A stretch of DNA of 64,000 bases. It comes from Streptosporangium saharense. GTDB taxonomy: Bacteria > Actinomycetota > Actinomycetes > Streptosporangiales > Streptosporangiaceae. Shown piece after piece: positions 1 to 9,241 of this stretch. A program made the position numbers and the translations under genes. The number at the start of each line of letters is the position of its first letter. Within the stretch, counting starts at the first letter, position 1. The stretch spans positions 248,001-312,000 of the forward strand of contig NZ_JACHJP010000006.1 in the NCBI RefSeq assembly GCF_014203715.1, in the 5' to 3' direction. The notes under the pieces were generated by a model. It did not search any database and was not told the DNA's origin. It saw only the letters and a list, made by a program, of their open reading frames with translations.

Positions 1-865
1 GCGGGTGCCTTGTGGCCACGGGGCCAATCTCGGCGAGATACTCCGACAGGTCCACGACCCTGATGTTTTGCGCCCGGTCCTCCCCGAGCAGGTCGCCGTA
101 CTCCTTCATGGTCGATCCGCAGCCCGCGGCGTTGACCACGACCGTGTCCACCCCGGCGCGCTCGAAGGTCGCCAGTGTCCGTTCCGCGAGCCGTACGGCC
201 TGCTCGGGCAGCCCCGAGTGCAGCGACAGGGCACCGCAGCAGCCCTGCGCGGGCGGGATCACCACCTCGCAGCCCTCCATCGCCAGCACCCGCGCGGTCG
301 CCGCGTTGACCTGGGGGAAGAAGGCGCCCTGGACGCATCCGGTGAGCATGCCGACCGTGGCCCTGCGCCGCCCGACCGCCCTGACCCGGCGCGGCAGCCG
401 TACCCGGGCGGGGACCGGGGGAGCCAGCTCGGCCATCGCGGCCAGGGAGGGGCTGATCCGCTCCAGCCTCGGGGCGAGGCGGCGGCGTGCCCCCTCGGTG
501 AGCCGCAGCGGCAGCCGCATCGCCCGCAGCCGCCGAGGATAGGGGAACAGCCGGAAGACCAGGGCCCGCAGCGCCCGCTCCTGGAGGGGTCTGCGGTGGG
601 CCCGTTCGACCTCGGCCCTGGTTTGCTCGATCAGCCGGTCGTACCTCACCCCGGAGGGACAGGCCGTCACGCACGCCATGCATCCCAGGCAGGCGTCGAA
701 GTGCCCGGCCATCTCCGGGGTCAGCGGCGTGCCCCCGACGTGCTGGCCCATGAGGTGGATCCGGCCCCGGGGGGAGTCCATCTCCTCGCCCCACAGCACG
801 TAGGTCGGGCACGTCGGCAGGCAGAACCCGCAGTGCACACAGTCGCCGATCAGCTCCGGGTCCAT
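1..865 (-). CDS. glcF: Glycolate oxidase iron-sulfur subunit GlcF (3' end beyond the window)
   Basis: This is the iron-sulfur electron-transfer subunit of glycolate oxidase, which works with GlcD and GlcE to oxidise glycolate to glyoxylate at the membrane. The first residues read MDPELIGDCVHCGFCLPTCP. A second cluster motif, CLGCMACVTACPSG, follows near residues 58-71, so two 4Fe-4S ferredoxin sites are present. Later CCG-type cysteine motifs (GCVQGAFF and GCCGALSL) match the heterodisulfide-reductase-like C-terminal half of the family. The ATG lies one base after the glcE stop, so translation is coupled. The reading frame is open to base 1, so the C-terminus lies outside the window. Confidence 0.9.
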   Translation of the reverse strand, partial: MDPELIGDCVHCGFCLPTCPTYVLWGEEMDSPRGRIHLMGQHVGGTPLTPEMAGHFDACLGCMACVTACPSGVRYDRLIEQTRAEVERAHRRPLQERALRALVFRLFPYPRRLRAMRLPLRLTEGARRRLAPRLERISPSLAAMAELAPPVPARVRLPRRVRAVGRRRATVGMLTGCVQGAFFPQVNAATARVLAMEGCEVVIPPAQGCCGALSLHSGLPEQAVRLAERTLATFERAGVDTVVVNAAGCGSTMKEYGDLLGEDRAQNIRVVDLSEYLAEIGPVATRHP

Positions 866-866
866 C

Positions 867-2051
867 TCAGATCCCTCCCGCGAACCGGCCGGGGGACAGT
901 CTCCGGTCCGGGTCGAACCGCTCCTTGACCCGCCGCATCAGCGGCAGCGCGCCGACCGGCCCCCACCTGTCGATCCCCTCGATCGCGTCGTACGGCGCGG
1001 CGAGGACGACCAGGCGGCCCCCGAGCCGGTCGCGGACGGCCGAGACGAACGCCGGGAGCACGTCCGGTGGCGGCGCCGCCCACAGCACCCCCGAGGCGGC
1101 CGAGCCCCGCACCCTGACGGGGCCACACGCCGTGACCTCCCGCAGCGTCCGGCCCACCTCGGCGGGAGGCAGGCGCAGTTCGCACAGCACCCCACCGGGG
1201 TCACCGGGCAGCGTGTTCCACCAGCCGGGCGCCTCGTCACGGACCCGCGCCGGATGCCCGCCCGCCAGTTCCCGTACGGCCGCCGCCCGTTCCCCGGCCG
1301 CCGTCCCCTCGACGAGGGCGGCGACGACCGGCGCGCTCCCGGTTCCCGGCCAGTCCACCTCGACGGCGGACGGCTCGGCCTGCGAGGCCGCCAGCGCGGC
1401 GACGAGGCCGTCCAGGGCCGCGAGCGAGTCCGGCTCCACCGTGATCCAGCGGCGCTCCGGCGCGACCGGGTGGAGGCGGAAGACGGCCTCGGTGACGACG
1501 CCGAGCGTGCCGTACGAGCCGCACAGGAGTTTGCCGAGGTCGTAGCCCGCGACGTTCTTGACGACCCGGCCGCCGGAGGTCGCGACCGTGCCGTCGGCCA
1601 GGACCACGGTGACGCCGATCAGCAGGTCGCGGGCGGTGCCGTACCTGAACCTGCGGGGGCCCGCGACGGCGGTGGCGAGCGTGCCGCCGACGGTGCCCGC
1701 GCCGAGCGGGTCGTCCAGGGCCAGTTCCTGGGCGACGCCGGGGAAGGAGGCCAGCGTGCCGACGGGCAGGCCGGCGGAGACCCTGACGACCAGGTCACCG
1801 GGGGAGTGCTCAAGAGAGGTCAGGCGGCCGGTGCGCAGCAGCAGGTCGCAGCGCTCGGGCGGGTTGCCCCAGGCCAGCTTCGTGCCCGCTCCCGAGGGGA
1901 CGACGGCGAGGTCGTGCTCCGCGGAGACCCGCATCAGCGCGGCGACCTCGGCGGTCGTGCCTGGATACGCGACCCAGCGGGGGGCGTCTCCGGGAGCGGC
2001 TGGCTCGACAGGTACGCCCGTTCCGCGCAGCGCCTCGAACGGGGTCTCCAT
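867..2051 (-). CDS. glcE: Glycolate oxidase FAD-binding subunit GlcE
   Basis: The second flavin-domain subunit of glycolate oxidase, 394 aa from the chosen ATG (METPFEALRG). The FAD-binding type 4 segment is visible near residues 30-70 as VAALMRVSAEHDLAVVPSG followed by GAGTKLAWGN, and GTVGGTLA and NVAGYDLGKLLCGS lie further on. GlcE is a shortened GlcD relative without the complete C-terminal cap. The ATG overlaps the glcD stop by one base (TGATG), and the stop is one base from the glcF start. A longer in-frame start near 2123 would bury this gene in glcD and is unlikely. Confidence 0.9.
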   Translation of the reverse strand: METPFEALRGTGVPVEPAAPGDAPRWVAYPGTTAEVAALMRVSAEHDLAVVPSGAGTKLAWGNPPERCDLLLRTGRLTSLEHSPGDLVVRVSAGLPVGTLASFPGVAQELALDDPLGAGTVGGTLATAVAGPRRFRYGTARDLLIGVTVVLADGTVATSGGRVVKNVAGYDLGKLLCGSYGTLGVVTEAVFRLHPVAPERRWITVEPDSLAALDGLVAALAASQAEPSAVEVDWPGTGSAPVVAALVEGTAAGERAAAVRELAGGHPARVRDEAPGWWNTLPGDPGGVLCELRLPPAEVGRTLREVTACGPVRVRGSAASGVLWAAPPPDVLPAFVSAVRDRLGGRLVVLAAPYDAIEGIDRWGPVGALPLMRRVKERFDPDRRLSPGRFAGGI

Positions 2052-3508
2052 CAGAACTGCTCCGCCTGTCCGGACTCGACCAGCGGGTGCGCGCCCCTGC
2101 GCACGCCGGGGGCCTCGCCGCACAGGCGTGGGGTCGGGAAGACCTTGCCCGGGTTCGACAGTCCCTCGGGATCGAAGGCGCAGCGCACCAACTGCATGGT
2201 GGCGAGATCATCCTCAGAGAACATTTTCGTCATATATCGGGACTTGTCGATGCCGACGCCATGCTCCCCGGTGATCGAGCCGCCGTGTTCGACGCAGAGG
2301 TCGAGAATCCTGCCGGAGACCAGCTCGGCCCGTTCGGCGGCCCCCGGTTCGTCGTCGTCGAACAGCACCAGCGGGTGCAGGTTGCCGTCCCCGGCGTGGA
2401 AGACGTTGGCCACCCGGATGCCGTGCTCCCCGGAGATCCGTTCGATGTCGGCCAGCACCTCGGGCAGCGCGGTCCTGGGCACCACCCCGTCCTGGACGAT
2501 GTAGGCCGGGCTGATCCTGCCGACCGCGGCGAAGGCCGACTTGCGGCCCTTCCACACGGCGGCCCGCTCGGCGGGGTCGGCCGCGACGCGCAGCTCGAAG
2601 GCGCCGTTCTCCTCGCAGATCCGTCGCACCTCGGCGAACTGGTGCGCGACCTCGGGGGAGGGACCGTCCAGTTCGACGATGAGCACCGCCCCCGCGCCCT
2701 CGGGGTAGGAGCAGGCGACCGCCGCCTCCGCGGCCTCGATCGCCAGGGCGTCCATCATCTCGATCGCGGCGGGCAGGATGCCGCCGCCGATGATCGCCGA
2801 GACCGCCCGGCCGCCGCTCTCGACGTCGTCGAAGGCGGCCAGCAGCGTCGTCACGGCCTGCGGGGCCCGCGTCAGCCGTACGGTGACCTTGGTGGTGATG
2901 CCCAGCGTGCCCTCGGAGCCGACGAAGGCGCCCAGCAGGTCGTAGCCGGGGTCGGTGTGCGACAGCTCGACGAGGTCGCCGTCGGGGGTGACGATCTCCA
3001 GGGCGAGGACGTGGTTGACGGTGAAGCCGTACTTCAGGCAGTGGGCGCCGCCGGAGTTCTCCGCGACGTTGCCGCCGATGGAGCAGACCTGCTGGCTTGA
3101 GGGGTCGGGCGCGTAGTAGTAGCCCTGCTCACGGACCGCCTCGGTGATCGCCAGGTTGGTGACCCCCGGCTCGACGACAGCCAGCCGGTTCGGCAGGTCG
3201 ATCGACAGAATCCGCCGCATCCTGGAGGTGACGACCAGCACCCCGTCCGTCCTGGGCAGCGCCCCGCCGGACAGGCCGGTCCCCGCGCCCCTGGCCACGA
3301 ACGGCACGCCGTGGCGGGCGCAGACCCGCACAATGGCCGCGACCTGCTCGGCGGTCTCCGGGAGCACGACGACCCCGGGACTCGTCCGGTGGTGGGTCAG
3401 GCCGTCGCACTCGTAGGTGCGCAGCCGTACGGGATCGGTGATCACCGAGCCGGGGCCGAGGATCTCCAGGAACCGTCGGACCGGCTCGTCGAGGGCGGTG
3501 TCCGGCAT
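2051..3508 (-). CDS. glcD: Glycolate oxidase catalytic FAD subunit GlcD
   Basis: The main flavoprotein subunit of glycolate oxidase (FAD-linked oxidase with the C-terminal domain shared with D-lactate dehydrogenases), 485 aa. The FAD-binding region is visible as VVVLPETAEQVAAIV and RGAGTGLSGGA, then CSIGGNVAENSGG. The C-terminal signature is SITGEHGVGIDKSRYM. The ATG at 3508 is chosen because GGGAGGCG lies just upstream. An in-frame start at 3544 lacks such a site. The gene follows aceB by 60 bases on the same strand, so glyoxylate made here can be condensed at once with acetyl-CoA by malate synthase. Confidence 0.92.
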   Translation of the reverse strand: MPDTALDEPVRRFLEILGPGSVITDPVRLRTYECDGLTHHRTSPGVVVLPETAEQVAAIVRVCARHGVPFVARGAGTGLSGGALPRTDGVLVVTSRMRRILSIDLPNRLAVVEPGVTNLAITEAVREQGYYYAPDPSSQQVCSIGGNVAENSGGAHCLKYGFTVNHVLALEIVTPDGDLVELSHTDPGYDLLGAFVGSEGTLGITTKVTVRLTRAPQAVTTLLAAFDDVESGGRAVSAIIGGGILPAAIEMMDALAIEAAEAAVACSYPEGAGAVLIVELDGPSPEVAHQFAEVRRICEENGAFELRVAADPAERAAVWKGRKSAFAAVGRISPAYIVQDGVVPRTALPEVLADIERISGEHGIRVANVFHAGDGNLHPLVLFDDDEPGAAERAELVSGRILDLCVEHGGSITGEHGVGIDKSRYMTKMFSEDDLATMQLVRCAFDPEGLSNPGKVFPTPRLCGEAPGVRRGAHPLVESGQAEQF

Positions 3509-3568
3509 CGCGCCTCCCTTCCCCCGTGGGGGCCCGTGGGTCACGGGCCCCGCGCGGACGTGGTCGCC

Positions 3569-5155
3569 TCAGGGCATGCGGGCGTAGGCCGGCAGCGTCA
3601 GGAACTCGGCGAAGTCGTCGTCGAGGGCGACCTCCTTGAACAGGGCCGTCGCCTGGGCGTAGCGCTCGGCGTCGTAGCCGGGCTGCGCGGCGATCCTGGC
3701 GAGTTCCTCCTCGATGATCCGCTCGACGAGTTCCCTTGTCACCACGGCGCCGGTGTCGGCGAGGCGGATGTCGTTGTGGATCCACTGCCAGATCTGGGAA
3801 CGGGAGATCTCCGCGGTCGCCGCGTCCTCCATCAGGTTGTGGATGGCCACCGCGCCCTGCCCGCCCATCCAGGCCGCGAGGTAGCGCAGCGCCACGTCCA
3901 CGTTGTTGCGCAGCCCTGCCTCGGTGATCTCCCCCGGCGTCTTGGAGACCGCGAGCAGGTCGGCGGCCGAGACCGAGACGTCCTCGCGCAGCCGGTCGAG
4001 CTGGTTGGGCCGGTCGCCGAGGACGCCGTCGAAGACCTCGCGGCAGACCGGGACCAGGTCGGGGTGGGCCACCCACGAGCCGTCGAACCCGTCGCCGGAC
4101 TCGCGGGTCTTGTCCGCGGTGACCTTCTCCAGGGCGACCCGGTTGACCTCGGGGTCGCGGCGGGAGGGGATGAACGCGGCCATGCCGCCGATGGCGTGGG
4201 CGCCGCGTTTGTGGCAGGTGCGCACGAGCAGCTCGGTGTAGGCGCGCATGAAGGGGGCGGTCATGGTCACCGCGTTGCGCTCGGGCAGCAGGAACTCCCT
4301 GCCCCGGGTACGGAACTTCTTGATCACGCTGAACAGGTAGTCCCAGCGGCCCGCGTTCAGCCCCGCCGAGTGCTCGCGCAGCTCGTGGAGGATCTCCTCC
4401 ATCTCGAAGGCGGCCGGGTAGGTCTCGATCAGGACGGTCGCCCTGATCGTGCCCCTGGGGACGCCGAGCAGCTCCTGGGCCCTGACGAAGACGTCGTTCC
4501 AGAGACGGGCCTCCAGGTGCGACTCCATCTTCGGCAGGTAGAAGTAGGGGCCCTTGCCCTTGGCGATCTGCCGCTTCGCCGAGTGGAAGAAGTAGAGCCC
4601 GAAGTCGACAAGTGAACCGGAGAACGGCTCGCCGTCGAGGGTGAGGTGCTTTTCCTCCAGGTGCCAGCCGCGCGGGCGGACCACGATCGTCGCGAGCTCC
4701 TCGTCGGGCCTGAGCGCGTAGTCCTTGCCGCCGGAGGAGAAGTCGATGGTCCGGTCGAGCGCGTCCCGCAGGTTGAGCTGGCCGTTGACCGTGTTCTCCC
4801 AGGTGGGGGCGTTGGCGTCCTCGAAGTCCGCGAGCCAGACCTTGGCCCCGGAGTTCAGCGCGTTGATCGTCATCTTGCGGTCGACGGGGCCGGTGATCTC
4901 CACCCTGCGGTCCTCAAGGCCGGGCGCGGGCGGGGCGACCCGCCACTCGGACTCGCGCACGTGCCGGGTCTCGGGCAGGAAGTCGAGGGTGCCGCCCGCG
5001 GACAGCTCCGCCTGGCGCTCCTGGCGGGCCCGTAGCAGCTCAAGGCGCCTGGCGCCGAACTCGCGCTGGAGTGTGGCCGTGAAGGCCAGCGCCTCCGGCG
5101 TGAGGATCTCGTCGAACCGGTCCGCCGATGGGCCGTGGATCTCAACGCCGTCCAT
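3569..5155 (-). CDS. aceB: Malate synthase A
   Basis: Condenses glyoxylate with acetyl-CoA to give malate, the anabolic step of the glyoxylate shunt. The protein is 528 aa, the usual length for the A isoform (isoform G is about 720). Visible family segments are [53 protein letters not shown] and, near the C-terminus, [20 protein letters not shown]. The ATG is preceded by AAGGAAG. It is the first gene of aceB-glcD-glcE-glcF. No isocitrate lyase gene is nearby, so here the enzyme is tied to glycolate-derived glyoxylate. Two operator-like palindromes cover the ribosome-binding region. Confidence 0.95.
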   Translation of the reverse strand: MDGVEIHGPSADRFDEILTPEALAFTATLQREFGARRLELLRARQERQAELSAGGTLDFLPETRHVRESEWRVAPPAPGLEDRRVEITGPVDRKMTINALNSGAKVWLADFEDANAPTWENTVNGQLNLRDALDRTIDFSSGGKDYALRPDEELATIVVRPRGWHLEEKHLTLDGEPFSGSLVDFGLYFFHSAKRQIAKGKGPYFYLPKMESHLEARLWNDVFVRAQELLGVPRGTIRATVLIETYPAAFEMEEILHELREHSAGLNAGRWDYLFSVIKKFRTRGREFLLPERNAVTMTAPFMRAYTELLVRTCHKRGAHAIGGMAAFIPSRRDPEVNRVALEKVTADKTRESGDGFDGSWVAHPDLVPVCREVFDGVLGDRPNQLDRLREDVSVSAADLLAVSKTPGEITEAGLRNNVDVALRYLAAWMGGQGAVAIHNLMEDAATAEISRSQIWQWIHNDIRLADTGAVVTRELVERIIEEELARIAAQPGYDAERYAQATALFKEVALDDDFAEFLTLPAYARMP

Positions 5156-5164
5156 GAGCTTCCT

Positions 5165-5200
5165 TTCCGCAGAGTGGAAAAATACTTCTGAATTGTGGAA
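5165..5200 (-). promoter_or_regulatory. Two tandem 15-bp operator-like palindromes upstream of aceB
   Basis: TTCCGCAGAGTGGAA (5165-5179) and TTCTGAATTGTGGAA (5186-5200) share the form TTC-N9-GAA with a common GTGGAA half. They start exactly 21 bp apart, two helical turns. Paired palindromes of this kind suit a dimeric repressor of the IclR family, which controls glyoxylate-shunt genes in several bacteria. The proximal site overlaps the aceB ribosome-binding site. The identity of the regulator is inference, and no regulator gene lies beside it. Confidence 0.5.
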
Positions 5201-5342
5201 TAGACGCTACTCGATGCCTGGCCAGGGGGAAAGCCCGGGGTCCATAGGGGGTCCTGTCGGGGGATTCCCCGATGGAGGGCGAGGCCGTACTCCAGGAGAG
5301 TTGGACAGGTCCCGAACAGGGGGCGCACGAGGAAGGTCGGAG

Positions 5343-6062
5343 ATGCTGTCCAAGCTGGTTGTGAGGAAGAACGTGGTCGCCGTGGGGGCGCTCGCCGGAG
5401 CGGCGGTCGTCCTGCTGTCCGGATGCAGGGTGAACCTCGACCTCGGGGAGCAGAGGCAGTCCGTCACCTCCTACACCGTCGGGGGCGACCTCACGGCCCT
5501 TGAGGCGTACACCCACGCCGGGGACGTCGTGGTCGCCGAGACCGGGCAGCGGGAGGTCAGGGTGACCGAGACCCGCCACTGGCACGGGGACGCCAAGGAC
5601 AGCCCGAAGACCGAGCACCCCGTCGCGGGCGGCACGCTCACCCTGCGCTACGACTGCCAGCGCTCCTCGCACTGCTCTGTCGACTACCGGATCGAGATCC
5701 CCAAGGGGCTCGCGGTCACCCTGGAGTCCACCGCGGGCGACCTCACGCTGCGCGCGCTGACCGGCGAGGTGAACGCGACAGCCACCTCGGGCGACATCGA
5801 GGGCAACGACCTGGGCGCGAAGAACCTCGTCGCGACCACGGGGGCGGGCGACGTGGAGGTCAGGTTCGCCGCCGTGCCCACCCGCGTCGAGGTCGAGACC
5901 GGCGCGGGCGGTGCCACCGTACGGCTGCCGCAGGGCGGCTACAACGTCACGGCGGGCACCGGGGCCGGGGAGGAGATCGTCAAGGTCACCAACGACCCGG
6001 CCTCGCCCAACGTCGTCTCGGTACGGACCGGCGCCGGGGACGCCAAGGTGCTGCCCGTGTGA
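5343..6062 (+). CDS. Secreted lipoprotein with DUF4097-type beta repeats
   Basis: A 239-aa predicted lipoprotein. The N-terminus (MLSKLVVRKN, then a hydrophobic run ending LLSGC) is a lipoprotein signal peptide with cysteine at about residue 28. The mature part is rich in short repeats of the type AGDVVV, AGDLTL, SGDIEG, AGDVEV, GAGGATV and GAGDAKV, typical of the DUF4097 adhesin-like beta-helix family. The molecular function is unknown. The ATG at 5343 is preceded by GGAAGGTCGG. The frame stays open far upstream, but that stretch is antisense to aceB. The gene stands alone, divergent from aceB, with no visible partner. Confidence 0.8.
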   Translation: MLSKLVVRKNVVAVGALAGAAVVLLSGCRVNLDLGEQRQSVTSYTVGGDLTALEAYTHAGDVVVAETGQREVRVTETRHWHGDAKDSPKTEHPVAGGTLTLRYDCQRSSHCSVDYRIEIPKGLAVTLESTAGDLTLRALTGEVNATATSGDIEGNDLGAKNLVATTGAGDVEVRFAAVPTRVEVETGAGGATVRLPQGGYNVTAGTGAGEEIVKVTNDPASPNVVSVRTGAGDAKVLPV

Positions 6063-6151
6063 GCCACGCCGGATAACGGGATGAATCCCCAGCCGTTCAC
6101 GTGGCACCATCTTGGGGAAGAGACCTCGGGGTTCGGGCGTTCTCATAAGGG

Positions 6152-7618
6152 ATGACGCATACGAACCACGTATCTGAACGGAGCGACAACATAGACACTC
6201 GTGAGCCGCTGGAGATCGACCGATTCGACGACCTGCCGGAGATCGGCGAGATGGACCTGGCCGAGCGCCAGGCACTGCGCAGGGTCGCGGGGCTCTCAAC
6301 GGAGCTCCAGGACGTCACCGAGGTCGAGTACCGCCGGCTGCGACTTGAACGAGTCGTCCTGGTCGGCGTCTGGACCTCGGGAACGGCGACCGACGCCGAG
6401 AACTCCCTCCTCGAACTGAAGCTCCTGGCCGAGACGGCCGGATCCGAAGTCCTGGAAGGGCTGATCCAGCGTCGTCAGAAGCCCGACACCGCCACCTACA
6501 TCGGCTCGGGCAAGGCGCAGGAGCTCGCAGACATCGTCGAGGCCACCGGCGCCGACACCGTGGTGTGCGACGGAGAGCTGAGCCCCGGCCAGCTGCGCCA
6601 GCTTGAGGAGGTCGTCAAGGTCAAGGTCATCGACCGGACCATGCTGATCCTCGACATCTTCGCCCAGCACGCCAAGAGCCGCGAGGGCAAGGCACAGGTC
6701 GAGCTGGCCCAGCTCAACTACCTGCTGCCGCGCCTGCGAGGCTGGGGTGGCAACCTGTCCCGCCAGGTCGGTGGACGCGCCGCGAACGGCGTCGGCATCG
6801 GTGGCCGAGGCCCCGGTGAGACCAAGATCGAGCTGGACCGCAGGCGCATCCGCGAGCGGATGGCCAAGCTGCGCCGCCAGATCGGGGAGATGACCACCGC
6901 CAGGGAGACCAAGCGGGCCAGGCGTCTTTCCCGTGAGGTGCCCGCGGTCGCCATCGCCGGATACACCAACGCGGGCAAGTCCTCGCTGCTGAACCGGCTG
7001 ACCAGCGCCGGTGTGCTGGTCGAGGACGCCCTGTTCGCCACGCTGGACCCGACGGTCCGCAGGGCGCACACGCCGGACGGCAGGCTGTTCACGCTCGCCG
7101 ACACCGTCGGGTTCGTCCGGCACCTGCCGCACCAGCTGGTCGAGGCGTTCCGCTCGACGCTTGAGGAGATCGGCGACGCCGACCTGATCCTGCACGTGGT
7201 CGACGGCTCGCACCCCGACCCGGAGTCACAGCTCGCCGCCGTGCGGGAGGTCGTCTCCGAGATCGAGAGCGCCCACGACATCCCGGAGATCGTCGTCGTC
7301 AACAAGGCCGACGTCGCCGACCCGGTCGTGCTGGCCCAGCTTGAGGCCAGGGAGAAGCCCATCGTCGTGGTCTCGGCCCGCACCGGCGCCGGGATCGACG
7401 AGCTGATGGCGCTGATCGAGCGGGAGCTTCCCCGCTTCGACCAGGAGGTCAGGCTGCTGGTGCCGTACCAGCGGGGCGACCTGATCTCCAGGGCGCACCG
7501 GGAGGGCGAGGTGCTGGGCATCGAGCACACCGGTGACGGCACGATCCTGCACGCCAGGGTCCTGCCCTCGCTCTTCGCCGAGCTGGAGCGGACCGCCAAG
7601 CCGGTCGAGACCGTCTGA
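6152..7618 (+). CDS. hflX: GTPase HflX (ribosome-associated)
   Basis: HflX binds the 50S subunit, and in other bacteria it splits stalled or hibernating ribosomes under stress. The 488-aa protein has the N-terminal HflX domain ([31 protein letters not shown]) and a coiled linker. The GTPase domain shows G1 [13 protein letters not shown]3 [10 protein letters not shown] and G4 NKAD. The N-terminal extension of about 45 residues before the conserved domain is acidic and typical of actinobacterial members. The start is the ATG at 6152. AAGGG abuts it too closely to be an ideal ribosome-binding site, so initiation is slightly uncertain. It is monocistronic and ends at a strong hairpin. Confidence 0.95.
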   Translation: MTHTNHVSERSDNIDTREPLEIDRFDDLPEIGEMDLAERQALRRVAGLSTELQDVTEVEYRRLRLERVVLVGVWTSGTATDAENSLLELKLLAETAGSEVLEGLIQRRQKPDTATYIGSGKAQELADIVEATGADTVVCDGELSPGQLRQLEEVVKVKVIDRTMLILDIFAQHAKSREGKAQVELAQLNYLLPRLRGWGGNLSRQVGGRAANGVGIGGRGPGETKIELDRRRIRERMAKLRRQIGEMTTARETKRARRLSREVPAVAIAGYTNAGKSSLLNRLTSAGVLVEDALFATLDPTVRRAHTPDGRLFTLADTVGFVRHLPHQLVEAFRSTLEEIGDADLILHVVDGSHPDPESQLAAVREVVSEIESAHDIPEIVVVNKADVADPVVLAQLEAREKPIVVVSARTGAGIDELMALIERELPRFDQEVRLLVPYQRGDLISRAHREGEVLGIEHTGDGTILHARVLPSLFAELERTAKPVETV

Positions 7619-7629
7619 GAGACAGCCTG

Positions 7630-7662
7630 GGCCCCGTCCACCGTCTGCCGGTGGGCGGGGCC
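7630..7662. terminator. Bidirectional hairpin between hflX and the stressosome operon
   Basis: A 14-bp stem (7630-7643 with 7649-7662) with a 5-base loop and one imperfect pair lies between the convergent stop codons of hflX and the RsbU-like gene. There is no long T-run, which is common in high-GC actinomycete terminators. Confidence 0.75.
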
Positions 7663-7663
7663 T

Positions 7664-9241
7664 CTAGCGTATGCCGCGCCGGAAGACCACCAGCGCCACG
7701 TCGTCCTCCCTGGCGCCGAACCGCCCGATCAGCCGCTCGCAGAACAGCTCAAGGTCGTCCTCGACCGTGTCCGCGAGCTGCCGTACGATCTCCAGGCTCT
7801 CGTCGAGGAGCTTGTCGCGGTCCTCGACGAGGCCGTCGGTGAACATCAGCACCGCCCCGTCCTCCGGCACGGTCAGCAGGTCCACCCGGTAGGTCTCCTC
7901 GGCCACGCCGAGCAGCAGGTTGCCGAGCCGGTCGTAGCGGGTCTGGCCGTCACCGATGAGCAGCGGGGGGATGTGACCCGCGTTGGCGACCTCCATGCTC
8001 CCGGTGGCCGGGTCGATGAGCGTCAGGCACACGGTCGCGGTCATCCCGGGGTGATAGCGCCGCAGCACGTCGTTGAGCAGGCCCATGGACGCGCCCAGGT
8101 CCACGGTGCCGATGAGCGAGGCGCGCAGCGCGTGACGCAGCTCCGCCATGACCGTCGCGGCGTGCAGGGAGTGCCCCTGGACGTCCCCGATGGCGATGAG
8201 CACGCGCTCGCCGAGCCGCAGAACCTCGTAGAAGTCGCCGCCGACCTCCACGTTGTCCACCGCGGGCTGGTAACGCCAGCTGATCCGTAGGCCGGGCACC
8301 TCGGGGATCCTGGAAGGCAGCAGACTGCGCTGCAGGGTGAGGGCTATCGCGTGCTCCTCGGCGTAGGCGCGCAGCGCGTCGAGCGCCAGCGCCAGTGCCT
8401 GACCGAGCTGCCGCAGGACGTTCGACTCGTCCTCGACCAGCTCCGGCGCCGCCTCGACGCCGAGGAACACCGGTGGCCTGCCCGCTTTCGTACGGCACAG
8501 CACCGCCCGCACGTCACCCACGATGGCCGCGTCGGGCAGCAGCCGCAGCCAGTCGCCCGCGGGGACGGTGAAGACCTGGGTCCCGGTCGCGTTGCCCAGC
8601 GACATCGCGCCCAGCGCGGGCAGGGTGCCCGCTGTCACGTTCCTGGAGACCGCGCAGTCCGGGGGCAGCGCGGTGTATCTGCGGGTGCGCCCGTCGGGTG
8701 GCAGCGCCATCGTGCCCGCCTGCCTGCCGAGGATCCTGGAGGCGCCCTCGACGGCCGTGACCAGGAGTTCGTCGAAGGTGGCCGCCGAGTTCATCGCGAG
8801 GGTGACCTCGGTGAGGGCCGCCAGCCGCTCGGCGATCCGCTCGGCCCGCTGCCGGGCCCGGTAGTAGCGCAGCGTCGCCTCGACCGTCGCGGCGAACTCG
8901 TCCGGCTCGACCGGCTCGGCCAGGTAGGCGTCCGCCCCCCGTTCGAGCCCGTGGGCCCGGTCGGCCGGGGTGATCGCCGCCCCGGAGATCTGGACGACCG
9001 GGATCGAGGCGGTCGTGGGATCGGCCTTGATCCGCTCACACACCTCGTAACCGCTGATGTCGGGCAACCGTACGTCCAGGACCACCAGGTCGGGCCGCAG
9101 CTCCCTGACCTTGGCGAGCGCCTCGACACCACCGGTTGCCTGCATCACCTCGTGCCCGGAGCGCCGCAGCCAGCTCGACAGGATGTACAGCTTGGTCGGG
9201 GTGTCGTCGACGACGAGCACCCTCGCCTGTGCCTGGTTCAC
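7664..9241 (-). CDS. Response-regulator SpoIIE/RsbU-type PP2C phosphatase
   Basis: The last gene of the stress operon, 525 aa. Residues 1-120 form a receiver domain with acidic residues in LVVDD and a phospho-acceptor aspartate at D56 (LVVLDVRLP). The usual conserved lysine before proline is replaced (YLAEPVEP). A GAF-like linker covers about 140-300. The C-terminal PP2C domain has GGDFYEV, IAIGDVQGHS, NAGHIPPLL and MFTDGLVED, which supply the metal-binding aspartates. By family it should dephosphorylate a STAS anti-anti-sigma protein and so release an alternative sigma factor. The substrate is not encoded here. The GTG start overlaps the upstream kinase stop (GTGA). Confidence 0.88.
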   Translation of the reverse strand: MNQAQARVLVVDDTPTKLYILSSWLRRSGHEVMQATGGVEALAKVRELRPDLVVLDVRLPDISGYEVCERIKADPTTASIPVVQISGAAITPADRAHGLERGADAYLAEPVEPDEFAATVEATLRYYRARQRAERIAERLAALTEVTLAMNSAATFDELLVTAVEGASRILGRQAGTMALPPDGRTRRYTALPPDCAVSRNVTAGTLPALGAMSLGNATGTQVFTVPAGDWLRLLPDAAIVGDVRAVLCRTKAGRPPVFLGVEAAPELVEDESNVLRQLGQALALALDALRAYAEEHAIALTLQRSLLPSRIPEVPGLRISWRYQPAVDNVEVGGDFYEVLRLGERVLIAIGDVQGHSLHAATVMAELRHALRASLIGTVDLGASMGLLNDVLRRYHPGMTATVCLTLIDPATGSMEVANAGHIPPLLIGDGQTRYDRLGNLLLGVAEETYRVDLLTVPEDGAVLMFTDGLVEDRDKLLDESLEIVRQLADTVEDDLELFCERLIGRFGAREDDVALVVFRRGIR

